Shown here: piece after piece, positions 27,901 through 36,714 of the stretch
Position numbering within the stretch: position 1 is the stretch's first letter
How the letters are laid out: the number at the start of each line of letters is the position of its first letter
DNA from: Moraxella sp035181385
Lineage (GTDB): Bacteria; Pseudomonadota; Gammaproteobacteria; Pseudomonadales; Moraxellaceae
DNA: 64,000 nt
NCBI RefSeq assembly: GCF_035181385.1
Contig: NZ_JAXCJK010000001.1
Span: forward strand, 248,001 to 312,000
Direction of reading: 5' to 3'
The notes under the pieces: model-generated
The model's database searches: none
The model's input: the letters and a program-made list of their open reading frames with translations, nothing else
Told to the model about the DNA's origin: nothing
Translations under genes and position numbers: made by a program

Positions 27901-29165
27901 GGGTTGCAGGGTGGCGTTATGAATTGGTGTTGCAATTATTAAAAACCTTGCCAAAAGAATTGCGCCGTCAAATTGTCCCCATTCCTGATACGACAAATAA
28001 GATTTTTGATAAACTTAATGTCTTAAATGGGGCAGGTTTGCTTGATCAAATCAGCCAAAATTTATTAAGGCTTGGCGTGCGTGTCTCGCCTAATGATTTT
28101 GAGCCGTCTAAGGTGGATAATTATTTGCGTCCACTGATTTGTGTCGTTGATGAGAAAAATCATGTCATTGAAAAAAGCCGAGATTTGGCACGCTTAAAAG
28201 CTCGGCATACGACCGCTATTCGCCAAGAAGTTGTGATAGAAGAGGGGCTTCATCACAATTTTCCAAGCCATTTTAATTTTGTGAGAAATAAGCACAGTGC
28301 AGGCGTGGTCATGCAGGAGTTTTCGGCATTAAAGGCGGATAAAACAGGTGCGACAGTATCAATTGCTCAGTTTACCGAATTAAGGTCTGCCCTAAATACG
28401 CACAAAAATGGTGTGCTTGCTCTGATTAAGGCCAAACTGGGGGCAAGACAAAAACAGCTTACTTCGCAAGTTGATAAAGCCTTTAAGCTGGCCTTTGCCC
28501 CACTTGGAGACCTTGAAAAACTAAAAAACATTGTGGTTGATGCAACCTTGCAGGCGTGTCTATACGACCATGCACCACGCTTGATTAACAGCACCAGTGA
28601 AAATGCACGAGTTTATATTGGTGGTCTGATTGATGATGAAACAGCTTGGCTTAGCGAACATTTACCATTTGATGAGCATGAATTTGCCCAGACAAGCGAT
28701 AAAGTTTTGGCGGAATTTCTCTTAACAGGACAGGCTGTTTTACGGACGCTCAAAGACATATATACAAGCTGGCAAACTGCCCGTGGCAAACTTTTAATGC
28801 TGGATAATGAAATCTTTGGTGAAAGCATTGAAGATATTGAAGACCAGCTAGACGATTTGAGTTTATCTGATTTTATTTATCGCACTGATGTGATGCACTG
28901 GCGAGAGTATCCGCGTTATTTACAGGCACTCAATGTTCGCCTTGATCGACTAACACATAATGTGGACGCCGATCTTGATGGCGTATATCTGTTAGACACA
29001 CACATGGAACGCCTTGCCAATCGGGTGCATGACCCAAAAATCGCTCAGTATCGCTGGGCAGTAGAAGAGTATCGCATCAATTTGTTTGCCCAACCAATGA
29101 AAACCAAATTTGCGATTTCCGAAAAAAGACTGGAAAAAATTTGGGCAACTCTGACTAGCCGATAG
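24972..29165 (+). CDS. hrpA: ATP-dependent RNA helicase HrpA
   Basis: DEAH-box helicase; in E. coli HrpA rescues stalled ribosomes and affects mRNA processing. Motifs in order are GETGSGKTT (Walker A), the DEAH box DEAHERS, SATLD, and the C-terminal helicase motif region GRCGRIGDG. The helicase-associated domains and a very long DUF3418 tail follow, giving 1397 residues, about 100 more than E. coli. The start is ATGATG without a clear ribosome site. An imperfect hairpin (29167-29192) follows the stop. It is monocistronic. Confidence 0.93.
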   Translation: MMKKLPILAKDRHYLHRLRQEIKHAQGDDKAKKQAKFNEVINLSNQAVIARQNAMPSHLPELLNHDLPVTKEAQMLIKAIEDHQVIIVAGETGSGKTTQLPKLAMLAGRGVTGQIGHTQPRRLAARSVASRIAQELGEPLGKTVSFKVRFTEEGGRDSIVKLMTDGILLAELGTDKFLTRYDTIIIDEAHERSLNIDFILGYLKGLLPKRTDLKIIITSATLDTERFAGYFAKDGIPAPVFSVEGRSYPVEVRYRPLTDQIITSHDDDAFGEAEDNLPRALTAAIAECFDDAAKKGHPHQADILIFASTEAEIRELQEILTTHTPAHTEILPLFARQSFAEQQRIFQPSGRGRRIIIATNVAETALTVPNIRYVIDLGFARISRYNYRSRIQRLPIEAISQAAANQRKGRCGRIGDGVCIRLYSEDDFNARPKFTEPEILRTNLASVILQMTRLNLGDVAEFDFITPPDFRLINDGKKLLLELGAITDAPTKTAIKKRKSLPIALTKIGQIMAKMPIDPRLARMLVAGDYFDCLSDILIIVSALAVQDVRERPVNKQAQADQKHALFRRDDSDFLFYLELYQALFGKHELNNNQILSVNARRNFAKKHYLSFTRIREWQKTHEQLSAMMTELGFVIKKTEEMLGVDFQDGQSQDVIKNTKVDTKKGVRLSLNKDKTNKKTKNSLSLSALKSISHGVMDKTAVQYVNIHRAILTALLSFVAHKTDVLGEYMMARSQKARIFPASTLHKKGVDWLMAFEVVETSRVYMRCNAKIEPEWIVSAAGNLLKYHYFEPHWSKKTGRVRAYVQISLFGLVVVAKELTNYEPINTEHAREIFIRDALVGNNYGFAAKFLEHNTAKIKNVERIEDKLRRKDLLVDEERLYQFYHDKIPGHIANRKSFEEFYHEKFNQDPTFLFFNDDDVLNENVEANHEFPEVWQMGGLKLPLSYVFDPSSDDDGVTVRVPVKALSQIDAVALLWGVAGWRYELVLQLLKTLPKELRRQIVPIPDTTNKIFDKLNVLNGAGLLDQISQNLLRLGVRVSPNDFEPSKVDNYLRPLICVVDEKNHVIEKSRDLARLKARHTTAIRQEVVIEEGLHHNFPSHFNFVRNKHSAGVVMQEFSALKADKTGATVSIAQFTELRSALNTHKNGVLALIKAKLGARQKQLTSQVDKAFKLAFAPLGDLEKLKNIVVDATLQACLYDHAPRLINSTSENARVYIGGLIDDETAWLSEHLPFDEHEFAQTSDKVLAEFLLTGQAVLRTLKDIYTSWQTARGKLLMLDNEIFGESIEDIEDQLDDLSLSDFIYRTDVMHWREYPRYLQALNVRLDRLTHNVDADLDGVYLLDTHMERLANRVHDPKIAQYRWAVEEYRINLFAQPMKTKFAISEKRLEKIWATLTSR

Positions 29166-29166
29166 G

Positions 29167-29192
29167 CAAGGCGTATGCTCAATTACGCCTTG
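29167..29192 (+). terminator. Weak terminator-like hairpin after hrpA
   Basis: A 9-bp stem CAAGGCGTA with TACGCCTTG and an 8-base loop. There is no real T run afterwards, so it may only protect the 3' end. Confidence 0.4.
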
Positions 29193-29343
29193 GTAAAAGT
29201 TCTTTGTTGTGATGACTTGCCATCAAATGCTTAAAATTTGAGGATTTTTTTGTAAACAGCTGTATTTTTTTACAAATGCTTACACTTTTTTATGATAAAC
29301 TAATTACATCTTTTTGACTGACATCAAAGCATAAGGAAAAAAT

Positions 29344-30489
29344 ATGTCAATTTATCTGACTGCCACAGGGCTGCATAAACCAAAAGATAAGATCACCAAT
29401 GAAGAGCTGGTATCGGCATTTAACGCTTATGTGGATAATTATAACGCTCAAAATGCTGATGCCATCGCAAATGGCGAAAAGGTCGCCTTGCAACACTCAT
29501 CGGCTGAGTTTATCGAAAAAGCATCTGGCATCAAATCTCGCCATGTGATTGATAAAAAAGGCATTTTAGATCCAGATATTATGGCACCGATATTTCCTGC
29601 TCGCAAGTTGGGCGAAGAGCTTTCTATCATGGCGGAGATGGGTGTTGATGCACTAAATCAAGCACTTGATAATGCAGGTTTAAAGGGTGAAGATTTGGAC
29701 GGTATCATCTGTGCTTGTTCAAATTTTCAGCGTGTATATCCTGCCATCGCCATTGAGATTCAAAATGCGGTAGGTATGGTAGGCGGTTTTGCCTTTGATA
29801 CCAATGTGGCGTGTAGTGCGGCGACTTTTGGTATCGCACAGGCAATCGGTATGATTAAGGCAGGGCTTGGCAAGCGTGTGGCGGTGGTTAATGTGGAGAT
29901 TACCTCAGCACACCTAAACTGGCGTAACCGAGACAGCCATTTTATTTTTGGTGATATTGCAGCAGCGACCATTATTGAAGAGCTGGACACGCCAAAGGGC
30001 TATGAAATTCTAGACTGTAAATTATTTACACAGTTTTCAACCAATATCAAGAACGAATATGGCTTTATGGACAGAAGCGAGTATTTGGCGGCTGGGCGAG
30101 AAATGCACTGTGATATTAAAGAGCCAGTTGCAGATAAGTTGTTTTTGCAAGAAGGGCGTAAGGTTTTTCGTGAGGTTTGCCCAAAAGTATCCGAAATCAT
30201 CAGTACGCACCTAAAAGAAAATGACATTGGTACGGATAAAATCAAAAGAATGTGGTTGCACCAAGCCAATATCAATATGATTGATTTAATTTTGCGTAGT
30301 GTCATGGGTAAAGACGCAGATAAAGCCATCGCACCAATTGCTATTACTGAGTATGGTAATACCAGCTCGGCCAGCCCAGTGATTGCATTTCATGAACATC
30401 AAGATGGAGTGCAGGCAGGTGATTTGGGGGTGATTTGTTCGTTTGGTGCAGGCTATTCTATTGGCTCGGTCATTGTCAAGAAAGTCTGA
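29344..30489 (+). CDS. Beta-ketoacyl-ACP synthase III (long FabH type)
   Basis: Condensing enzyme of the FabH/thiolase fold that starts a fatty-acid chain from an acyl-CoA and malonyl-ACP. The catalytic triad is visible as Cys157 (TNVACSAATF), His in LHQANINM and Asn in YGNTSSAS. At 381 residues it is about 60 longer than E. coli FabH, with an insertion in the N-terminal part. This long form resembles the pseudomonad type that takes medium-chain acyl-CoA, so substrate choice is uncertain. No other fab gene is adjacent. A GGAAAA ribosome site precedes the ATG. Confidence 0.85.
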   Translation: MSIYLTATGLHKPKDKITNEELVSAFNAYVDNYNAQNADAIANGEKVALQHSSAEFIEKASGIKSRHVIDKKGILDPDIMAPIFPARKLGEELSIMAEMGVDALNQALDNAGLKGEDLDGIICACSNFQRVYPAIAIEIQNAVGMVGGFAFDTNVACSAATFGIAQAIGMIKAGLGKRVAVVNVEITSAHLNWRNRDSHFIFGDIAAATIIEELDTPKGYEILDCKLFTQFSTNIKNEYGFMDRSEYLAAGREMHCDIKEPVADKLFLQEGRKVFREVCPKVSEIISTHLKENDIGTDKIKRMWLHQANINMIDLILRSVMGKDADKAIAPIAITEYGNTSSASPVIAFHEHQDGVQAGDLGVICSFGAGYSIGSVIVKKV

Positions 30490-30545
30490 TGCCAAACCAA
30501 GATGGCTCATGATGACCAAAACAACCAAGTCATTTAAATAAATTG

Positions 30546-30579
30546 AAAAGCACTTTTAGTAATAAAAGTGCTTTTTTTT
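30546..30579 (+). terminator. Intrinsic terminator of the fabH-like gene
   Basis: A 13-bp perfect stem (AAAAGCACTTTTA with TAAAAGTGCTTTT) around GTAA, then a T run. The remaining gap to 30822 is very AT-rich with no gene. Confidence 0.85.
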
Positions 30580-30765
30580 AAATAGATAAAATTTATTTAA
30601 CATAATCCATATAATAACATGAGAAAAAATATTTAATAAAAATCTTAGCATTAAAAAAAATCAAAAAATCAACACAATAACCAGAAAATCAAGGCATTTT
30701 AAAGAGTGTATCAATTAAGATATTTAATTTATGTACCTAGTTTATTTGTCGTAGGGCGTGTGATT

Positions 30766-30774
30766 TGCTATAAT
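30766..30774 (+). promoter_or_regulatory. Extended -10 promoter element of trmA
   Basis: TGCTATAAT, 49 bases before the trmA ATG; the same nonamer precedes gyrA and the CPA1 gene. Confidence 0.45.
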
Positions 30775-30822
30775 GACGCTTCTTTTACTTTGGATGTATG
30801 TCCATCAGCGGAAATTTGTTAA

Positions 30823-31965
30823 ATGACCACGCCACTCATGAATGAGCAGACCTATCAAGACCAATTAAATCATAAAATCAATCGCATTACTGCCCAATTT
30901 GCACCATTTAACCCACCTGCATTGGAAGTATATCCTTCACCCATAAGTCATTTTCGTATGCGTGCTGAATTTCGCATTTGGCATACTGATGATGATATGT
31001 TTTATGCGATGTTTGAACGCAATGAAAGTGGTAAAAAAACTGTCATACGCATTGATGATTTTGCCACTGCCAGCTTGCAGATTAATGAGTTGATGCCCAT
31101 TTTGCTTGCTGAATTAAAAGCAAGCAAAACACTGTCTGAACGAATTTTTGAGATTCATTTTTTAAACACCTTAAAAGGTGAGATGCTTGTCAGTCTGATT
31201 TATCATAAAAAACTAGACAATATTTGGCAAGGTCTGGCAAAAAATCTGTCGGATAAATTAGGCATCATAATCATTGGTCGCAGTCGTGGGCAAAAAATCG
31301 TTTTGTCTGAAGATTTTGTTACTGAGCAGATGGTCGTCAATATCAAAGGCGAGCAAACGCAGTTTTTGTATCAGCAGGTTGAAAGTGGATTTAGCCAGCC
31401 TAATGCGATTGTGTGCCAATCCATGTTAAACTTTGCCTGTGATGTCGCAGATGCCATCAGTAGCAATCAAAATAATCAAAACCAACAACAAGATTTGTTG
31501 GAATTGTATTGCGGTAATGGCAATTTTACTCTGCCTTTGTCTTGTTATTTTAGACAAGTGCTGGCAACAGAACTTGCTAAATCCTCTGTGAATTCTGCAA
31601 AATGGGCAATTGACAAAAACAACATTCAAAACATCGCCATCGCACGCTTATCGGCAGAAGAGTTTAGTCAGGCCTATAACGCAGAGCGTCAGTTTAGACG
31701 CCTGATAGAGGCAGATATTGATATACAAAGCTATGATTTTAATACAGTTTTTGTAGATCCACCTCGTGCAGGCATCGATGATGAAACTTTAAAAATTTTG
31801 ATGAGCTTTGATCATATTATCTATATTTCTTGCAACCCTGACACCTTGTTTGATAACTTGCAATTTTTAAATCGTACGCATGAAATAAAGCGTTTTGCCA
31901 TGTTTGACCAATTTCCTTATACTCATCATATTGAAAGTGGTGTTTGGCTAAGTAAGCGATGGTAA
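30823..31965 (+). CDS. trmA: tRNA (uracil-54-C5) methyltransferase
   Basis: Makes ribothymidine (m5U54) in the T-loop of tRNA. The SAM motif is LLELYCGNGNFTL, followed by VDPPRAGID and the catalytic cysteine in YISCNPDTL. The length of 380 residues and the absence of the TRAM domain and Fe-S cysteines exclude RlmC/RlmD. It is a single gene. prfA begins 78 bases later. Confidence 0.94.
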   Translation: MTTPLMNEQTYQDQLNHKINRITAQFAPFNPPALEVYPSPISHFRMRAEFRIWHTDDDMFYAMFERNESGKKTVIRIDDFATASLQINELMPILLAELKASKTLSERIFEIHFLNTLKGEMLVSLIYHKKLDNIWQGLAKNLSDKLGIIIIGRSRGQKIVLSEDFVTEQMVVNIKGEQTQFLYQQVESGFSQPNAIVCQSMLNFACDVADAISSNQNNQNQQQDLLELYCGNGNFTLPLSCYFRQVLATELAKSSVNSAKWAIDKNNIQNIAIARLSAEEFSQAYNAERQFRRLIEADIDIQSYDFNTVFVDPPRAGIDDETLKILMSFDHIIYISCNPDTLFDNLQFLNRTHEIKRFAMFDQFPYTHHIESGVWLSKRW

Positions 31966-32043
31966 AAAGATTGGTAAAAATGATCAATTTATGGCAAAAT
32001 AGCAAGCTAATTTTAGCAAGATAACAAAAGTGCAACAGCCATC

Positions 32044-33117
32044 ATGAAAGAAAGTTTACGCCACCGCCTTGATCAAATGGCGGACAGATTTGAAGAAGTT
32101 ACTGCTTTGTTGTCCGACCCAGATACCATTGCTGACAGCAAAAAATTCCGTGAATTGTCAGTGGAACATAACGAGCTTGGCGAATTGGTAGATGCTTGGG
32201 CAAGGTTTTGTCAAGCCGAAGAAGATTTGGCGACCGCCACCGAAATGCTGTCTGATCCTGACATGAAAGAGATGGCGGAGGAAGAGGCTGATATCGCAAA
32301 GAGTGAAATTGAGCGATTAACCGAGGTGCTCAATGTATTGATGTTGCCAAAAGATCCAAACGATAAGGCGACCGCTTTTCTTGAAATTAGAGCAGGCACA
32401 GGCGGTGATGAGGCAGCCATTTTTTCTGGTGATTTGTTTCGTATGTACCAAAAATACGCTCAATCACAAGGTTGGCAAGTAGAGGTGCTGTCCGCTAATG
32501 ACGGAGAGCATGGTGGTTATAAGGAAATCATTACTCGAGTTTCAGGCGTGGGTGTGTATGGGCGATTGAAGTTTGAAAGCGGAGTACATCGAGTCCAGCG
32601 TGTACCAGCTACTGAAAGCCAAGGGCGTGTGCATACATCTGCTTGCACAGTTGCCATCATGCCAGAAGTTGAGATTGATGATAGTGTAGAGATTAACCCT
32701 GCTGATTTACGCATTGACACCTATCGCTCTAGCGGTGCAGGCGGTCAGCATGTTAATACCACTGATTCAGCCGTGCGTATTACACACATTCCCACAGGTA
32801 TGGTGGCAGAATGTCAGCAAGAGCGTTCTCAGCACGCCAACAAAGATAAGGCAATGAAAATGCTGGTTGCCAAAATCCAACAAGCCAAAGTTCAAGCTCA
32901 GCTAGATGCTACCAGCGACATGAGACGAAATTTGGTCGGTTCTGGCGACCGCTCTGAACGCATTCGTACTTATAATTTTCCACAAGGGCGAACTACAGAT
33001 CATCGAATCAATCTCACCCTATATAAGCTAGATGCCATCATGGAGGGGGATTTGAGTGAATTACTAGACAGTTTATTGCGTGAGCATCAGGCAGATTTGA
33101 TGGCAAGTGTGGGATAA
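32044..33117 (+). CDS. prfA: Peptide chain release factor 1
   Basis: Recognises UAA and UAG and triggers peptide release. The tripeptide anticodon region reads VQRVPATESQGR, with PAT in place of the usual PVT/PxT. The peptidyl-transferase GGQ is in SSGAGGQHVNTTDSAV. Length is 357 residues. prmC, which methylates the GGQ glutamine and often follows prfA, is not adjacent. An 11-bp inverted repeat follows the stop. Confidence 0.95.
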   Translation: MKESLRHRLDQMADRFEEVTALLSDPDTIADSKKFRELSVEHNELGELVDAWARFCQAEEDLATATEMLSDPDMKEMAEEEADIAKSEIERLTEVLNVLMLPKDPNDKATAFLEIRAGTGGDEAAIFSGDLFRMYQKYAQSQGWQVEVLSANDGEHGGYKEIITRVSGVGVYGRLKFESGVHRVQRVPATESQGRVHTSACTVAIMPEVEIDDSVEINPADLRIDTYRSSGAGGQHVNTTDSAVRITHIPTGMVAECQQERSQHANKDKAMKMLVAKIQQAKVQAQLDATSDMRRNLVGSGDRSERIRTYNFPQGRTTDHRINLTLYKLDAIMEGDLSELLDSLLREHQADLMASVG

Positions 33118-33134
33118 TGATGAATTATTAAGTG

Positions 33135-33169
33135 TTTAGGGTAATAAAATGCTGGTTAATTACCCTAAA
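33135..33169 (+). terminator. Inverted repeat after prfA
   Basis: TTTAGGGTAAT and ATTACCCTAAA pair perfectly around 13 bases. No T run follows, so this is either a factor-dependent terminator or an mRNA-end stabiliser. Confidence 0.4.
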
Positions 33170-33388
33170 ATGTCTTAAGTATGTTTGAACGCAAATTTTG
33201 ATGATGGCTTTTCATCAAGACTACTTCGTGCATATATGATTACTTTTTTATTGTTTTTATTCGTGCCTTTTATTTTGTGCAATGACTTTGCGATCAGTCG
33301 TCCTAAAAATTAGTAGAGCGGGCGATTAAAAAAGTGATCGCCATGGTCTATTTTATGTTTAATCTATATCCAATCCAAGGTTTTATTT

Positions 33389-34903
33389 ATGTCAAATACA
33401 CAGCAAACACAACTTTTAGAAAATGAGCTGATTGCCCAACGCCATGCCAAACTACAAGACTTAGAGCAAAAAGCAAAAACCCATGGTAAAACCGCTTATC
33501 CAAATACTTTTAAGCGTGAAGATTATGCTGCTGATTTGCAAGCACAATTTGAGGGTGTCGACAAGCAGGCCATTGAAAGCGGTGATAAGGTTTATGCCAA
33601 AGTTGCAGGGCGGGTTATGCTTAACCGTGGCTCGTTCATCGTTATCCAAGACATGACAGGGCGTATCCAGCTTTATGTCGATAGAAAAGGGCTAGATGAG
33701 CAGACATTAGAACTGATCAAATCTCTTGATTTGGGTGATATCGTAGCAGGCAGTGGTCATATTGGGCGTTCTGGTAAGGGTGATTTGTATGTACATTTGG
33801 AGCAATTTGAACTGCTTACCAAATCCTTACGCCCACTGCCTGATAAATTTCACGGTCTTACTGACACCGAGGTGAAGTATCGTAAACGCTATTTGGATTT
33901 GATGGTCAATGAAGAGACACGCAAGACTTTTGAAATTCGCTCTAAGGTGATTGCAGGCATTCGAGAATACCTCACCAATGAACGCTTTATGGAGGTGGAG
34001 ACGCCAATGATGCACATGATTCCAGGCGGTGCATCTGCTAAGCCATTTGTCACGCATCACAATGCCTTGGACATGGAGTTATTTTTAAGAATAGCCCCTG
34101 AACTTTATTTAAAAAGATTGGTTGTGGGTGGTTTTGAACGAGTATTTGAAATCAACCGTAATTTTAGAAATGAGGGCGTTTCTACTCGCCACAACCCTGA
34201 ATTCACGATGATTGAGTTTTATCAAGCCTATGCTGATTATAAGGATTTGATGGCACTTACAGAAAATATGCTTGAAAAACTGGCAATGGACATATTGGGC
34301 ACAACCAATATTCCTTATGGTGATGAGGTATTTAGTTTTAAAGCACCATTTGATAAAATTCCAATGAGTGAAGCGATATTAAAATACAATCCAAATCTTA
34401 CGCTTGATAACATCAATGACCGAGAATTTTTAGCTGATTTTGTTAAAAATACCTTAAAACAAGAGGTTAAACCTTCTTTTGGACTGGGAAAATTACAAAC
34501 CATTGTCTTTGAGGAAACGGTGGAAACGCAATTACGCCAACCGACCTTTATTACCGAATATCCTGCTGAAACATCACCATTGGCAAGACGCAATGATGAT
34601 AATCCACACATTACCGATCGTTTTGAATTTTTTATTGGTGGGCGAGAGCTGGCAAATGGTTTTAGCGAGTTAAACGACCCGATCGACCAAGCTGAACGCT
34701 TCCGTCAGCAGGTGGCGGAAAAAGATGCGGGCGATGATGAGGCAATGCATTATGATGCAGACTTTATTGAAGCCTTAGAATATGGGTTACCGCCAACAGC
34801 AGGGCAAGGTATTGGCATTGACCGTCTGGTCATGCTATTTGCCAACGCACCAAGCATTCGTGATGTGCTTTTATTTCCACATATGCGTCATAAGACAGAC
34901 TGA
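33389..34903 (+). CDS. lysS: Lysyl-tRNA synthetase (class II)
   Basis: Charges tRNA-Lys. The N-terminal OB-fold (VAGRVMLNRGSFIVIQD) precedes the class II core with motif 2 (NRNFRNEGVSTRHNPEF) and motif 3 (GIGIDRLVML). Length is 504 residues. A 271-base gap separates it from prfA. The protein appears complete and typical, and a strong terminator follows. Confidence 0.96.
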   Translation: MSNTQQTQLLENELIAQRHAKLQDLEQKAKTHGKTAYPNTFKREDYAADLQAQFEGVDKQAIESGDKVYAKVAGRVMLNRGSFIVIQDMTGRIQLYVDRKGLDEQTLELIKSLDLGDIVAGSGHIGRSGKGDLYVHLEQFELLTKSLRPLPDKFHGLTDTEVKYRKRYLDLMVNEETRKTFEIRSKVIAGIREYLTNERFMEVETPMMHMIPGGASAKPFVTHHNALDMELFLRIAPELYLKRLVVGGFERVFEINRNFRNEGVSTRHNPEFTMIEFYQAYADYKDLMALTENMLEKLAMDILGTTNIPYGDEVFSFKAPFDKIPMSEAILKYNPNLTLDNINDREFLADFVKNTLKQEVKPSFGLGKLQTIVFEETVETQLRQPTFITEYPAETSPLARRNDDNPHITDRFEFFIGGRELANGFSELNDPIDQAERFRQQVAEKDAGDDEAMHYDADFIEALEYGLPPTAGQGIGIDRLVMLFANAPSIRDVLLFPHMRHKTD

Positions 34904-34935
34904 TTGGTATTTAATTTTATTGTTTAAAAAATCTA

Positions 34936-34967
34936 AAAACAGCACACCCATGTGTGCTGTTTTTTTT
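34936..34967 (+). terminator. Intrinsic terminator of lysS
   Basis: A 12-bp stem (AAAACAGCACAC with GTGTGCTGTTTT) around CCAT, with eight T. Confidence 0.88.
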
Positions 34968-35105
34968 GTTATGCCATCAAAGTTTATTTAATGGCAATCG
35001 TATGCCAAGATTGATTTTTGGTATGATGATTTTTAGTGGCAATTTAAGAAAAATAGCAAATAAACCTTGCCTTGAACAAATTTAAGAGGGGATTTTAACT
35101 TTTTT

Positions 35106-35114
35106 TGCTATAAT
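35106..35114 (+). promoter_or_regulatory. Extended -10 promoter element of the CPA1 antiporter gene
   Basis: TGCTATAAT, 49 bases before the ATG. Confidence 0.45.
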
Positions 35115-35162
35115 AACCCCTAAGAAAATGATAAATACTTTTAATCAATTTTGGACTTGAAT

Positions 35163-36650
35163 ATGGGCAGTTTTATCTTTCTTGAAATTTTTGTTGTGGT
35201 GTGTTTAGTATCCATTACCACAACATTGTTTAATAAACGGATTTTGGGTCTACCACAGGCGATAGGCGTTCCTATCGTCTCAGCATTATTGGTATTCTTA
35301 CTACAATGGTCGGCGACACTGTTGGCCAGTAACCAGTTTGTCAGTATCAATATTCATGCCATTGAAGCGACAGTACGCCACATTAATTTTTATGATTTTT
35401 TAATCAATGGTGTGATTTGTTTTATTTTGACGGCATCGGCATTAAAATTTAAAGTCAATGATTTAAAGACTTATTGGAGACCGATTGGTATTTTGGCAAG
35501 TCTGGCACTGTTGTTGTGTGCACTTGTTTTTGGTATGCTTCTTTTTGGTTATCAATTTGTTACAGGTCATCATGTGCCACTGATTATCTTGTTGCTTTTG
35601 GGTTCAGCACTTGGGGCAACCGACCCAATTGGCATCAAGGGCGTACTAAGTTCTATTAAAGCACCTGAACATCTGATGATTAAGCTTGAAGGCGAATCTT
35701 TATTTAATGACGCCATGTGTATTGCCATTTTTATGACGATTTTAAAGGTGATTCAAGGAGGTGCATTTAATGTCTTGCATGTCATTGAGCATTTGGCGTT
35801 TGAGATTATTGTGGCGGTCATCATCGGTTTGGTATTTGGCAAAATGGCGTTATACCTTTTAAAAGGGAAAAATGAGATGGAGTCGCTGATTTTGACCACA
35901 GCAGTATTGGCGGCTGGCTCTTATTTGGTCGCACTTTATGCCCATGCTTCTGCACCGATTGCCTGTGTGATGGCAGGTTTAATCGTTGGTAATCGCTGGC
36001 AAGAGATTTTGGCTCAAAAAGATGTTGAAGAAATCAATCATTTTTGGCACACCATTGAGGGTATCATCAATTCGTTCTTATTTACACTGATTGGTCTTGA
36101 ACTGTTTATTTTGGATTTGAATGCAGAAATTGTCATTGGTGGCGTGGTGGCGTTTGTCATCTTGCATTTGGCTCGTTTTATTGCCAATTTTGCCTCCTTT
36201 GCACTATTTCCTAGTGTGCGTAAAAATGCCTACAAAGGCAGTCTTGAGATTTTATCTTGGGGTGGGGTGCGTGGTGGCATTTCATTGGCGCTTATTTTGG
36301 CGGTGGCAAATGTACCTCAATTGGCTCAGTACACCAATGTTTTAATTGGTTATACTTTTATTGTGGTGTTGCTGTCTGGCGTGGTGTGTGGGCTTGGTCT
36401 GCCTGCGGTCATCAATGCCTTTTATTACAATCCCAATGAGCCAACCACAGGTTTTTATGGTTGGTATCAGCGTCTCATGCATAAAATCATGAACCGTTCT
36501 GACAGGCTGTATTTACTAAAAGAAGACCAGTACGGTAATCAGACAATCAGTCTTTATGAACCAACGCCTGAAGAATTGGAGGAGTTGCCAGATTTTGATG
36601 ACACCAAGCATGAAACACATTTGAGTCTAAATAATCCAGACCGTTTTTAG
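35163..36650 (+). CDS. CPA1-family Na+(K+)/H+ antiporter
   Basis: Inner-membrane exchanger expected to expel Na+ or K+ for protons. About 12 hydrophobic segments are followed by a cytoplasmic tail of roughly 75 residues rich in acidic residues. The ion-site signatures GATDPIGI and EGESLFNDA are typical of NhaP/CPA1. I start at the ATG at 35163 (495 residues) rather than an upstream TTG. The ribosome site is weak. Which ion it carries cannot be told. Confidence 0.82.
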   Translation: MGSFIFLEIFVVVCLVSITTTLFNKRILGLPQAIGVPIVSALLVFLLQWSATLLASNQFVSINIHAIEATVRHINFYDFLINGVICFILTASALKFKVNDLKTYWRPIGILASLALLLCALVFGMLLFGYQFVTGHHVPLIILLLLGSALGATDPIGIKGVLSSIKAPEHLMIKLEGESLFNDAMCIAIFMTILKVIQGGAFNVLHVIEHLAFEIIVAVIIGLVFGKMALYLLKGKNEMESLILTTAVLAAGSYLVALYAHASAPIACVMAGLIVGNRWQEILAQKDVEEINHFWHTIEGIINSFLFTLIGLELFILDLNAEIVIGGVVAFVILHLARFIANFASFALFPSVRKNAYKGSLEILSWGGVRGGISLALILAVANVPQLAQYTNVLIGYTFIVVLLSGVVCGLGLPAVINAFYYNPNEPTTGFYGWYQRLMHKIMNRSDRLYLLKEDQYGNQTISLYEPTPEELEELPDFDDTKHETHLSLNNPDRF

Positions 36651-36714
36651 TGGCTGACTTTTAAAGTATCGTATTTTCATGTAAAATTAACCCATCATAA
36701 CAAGTGAAGTCATC

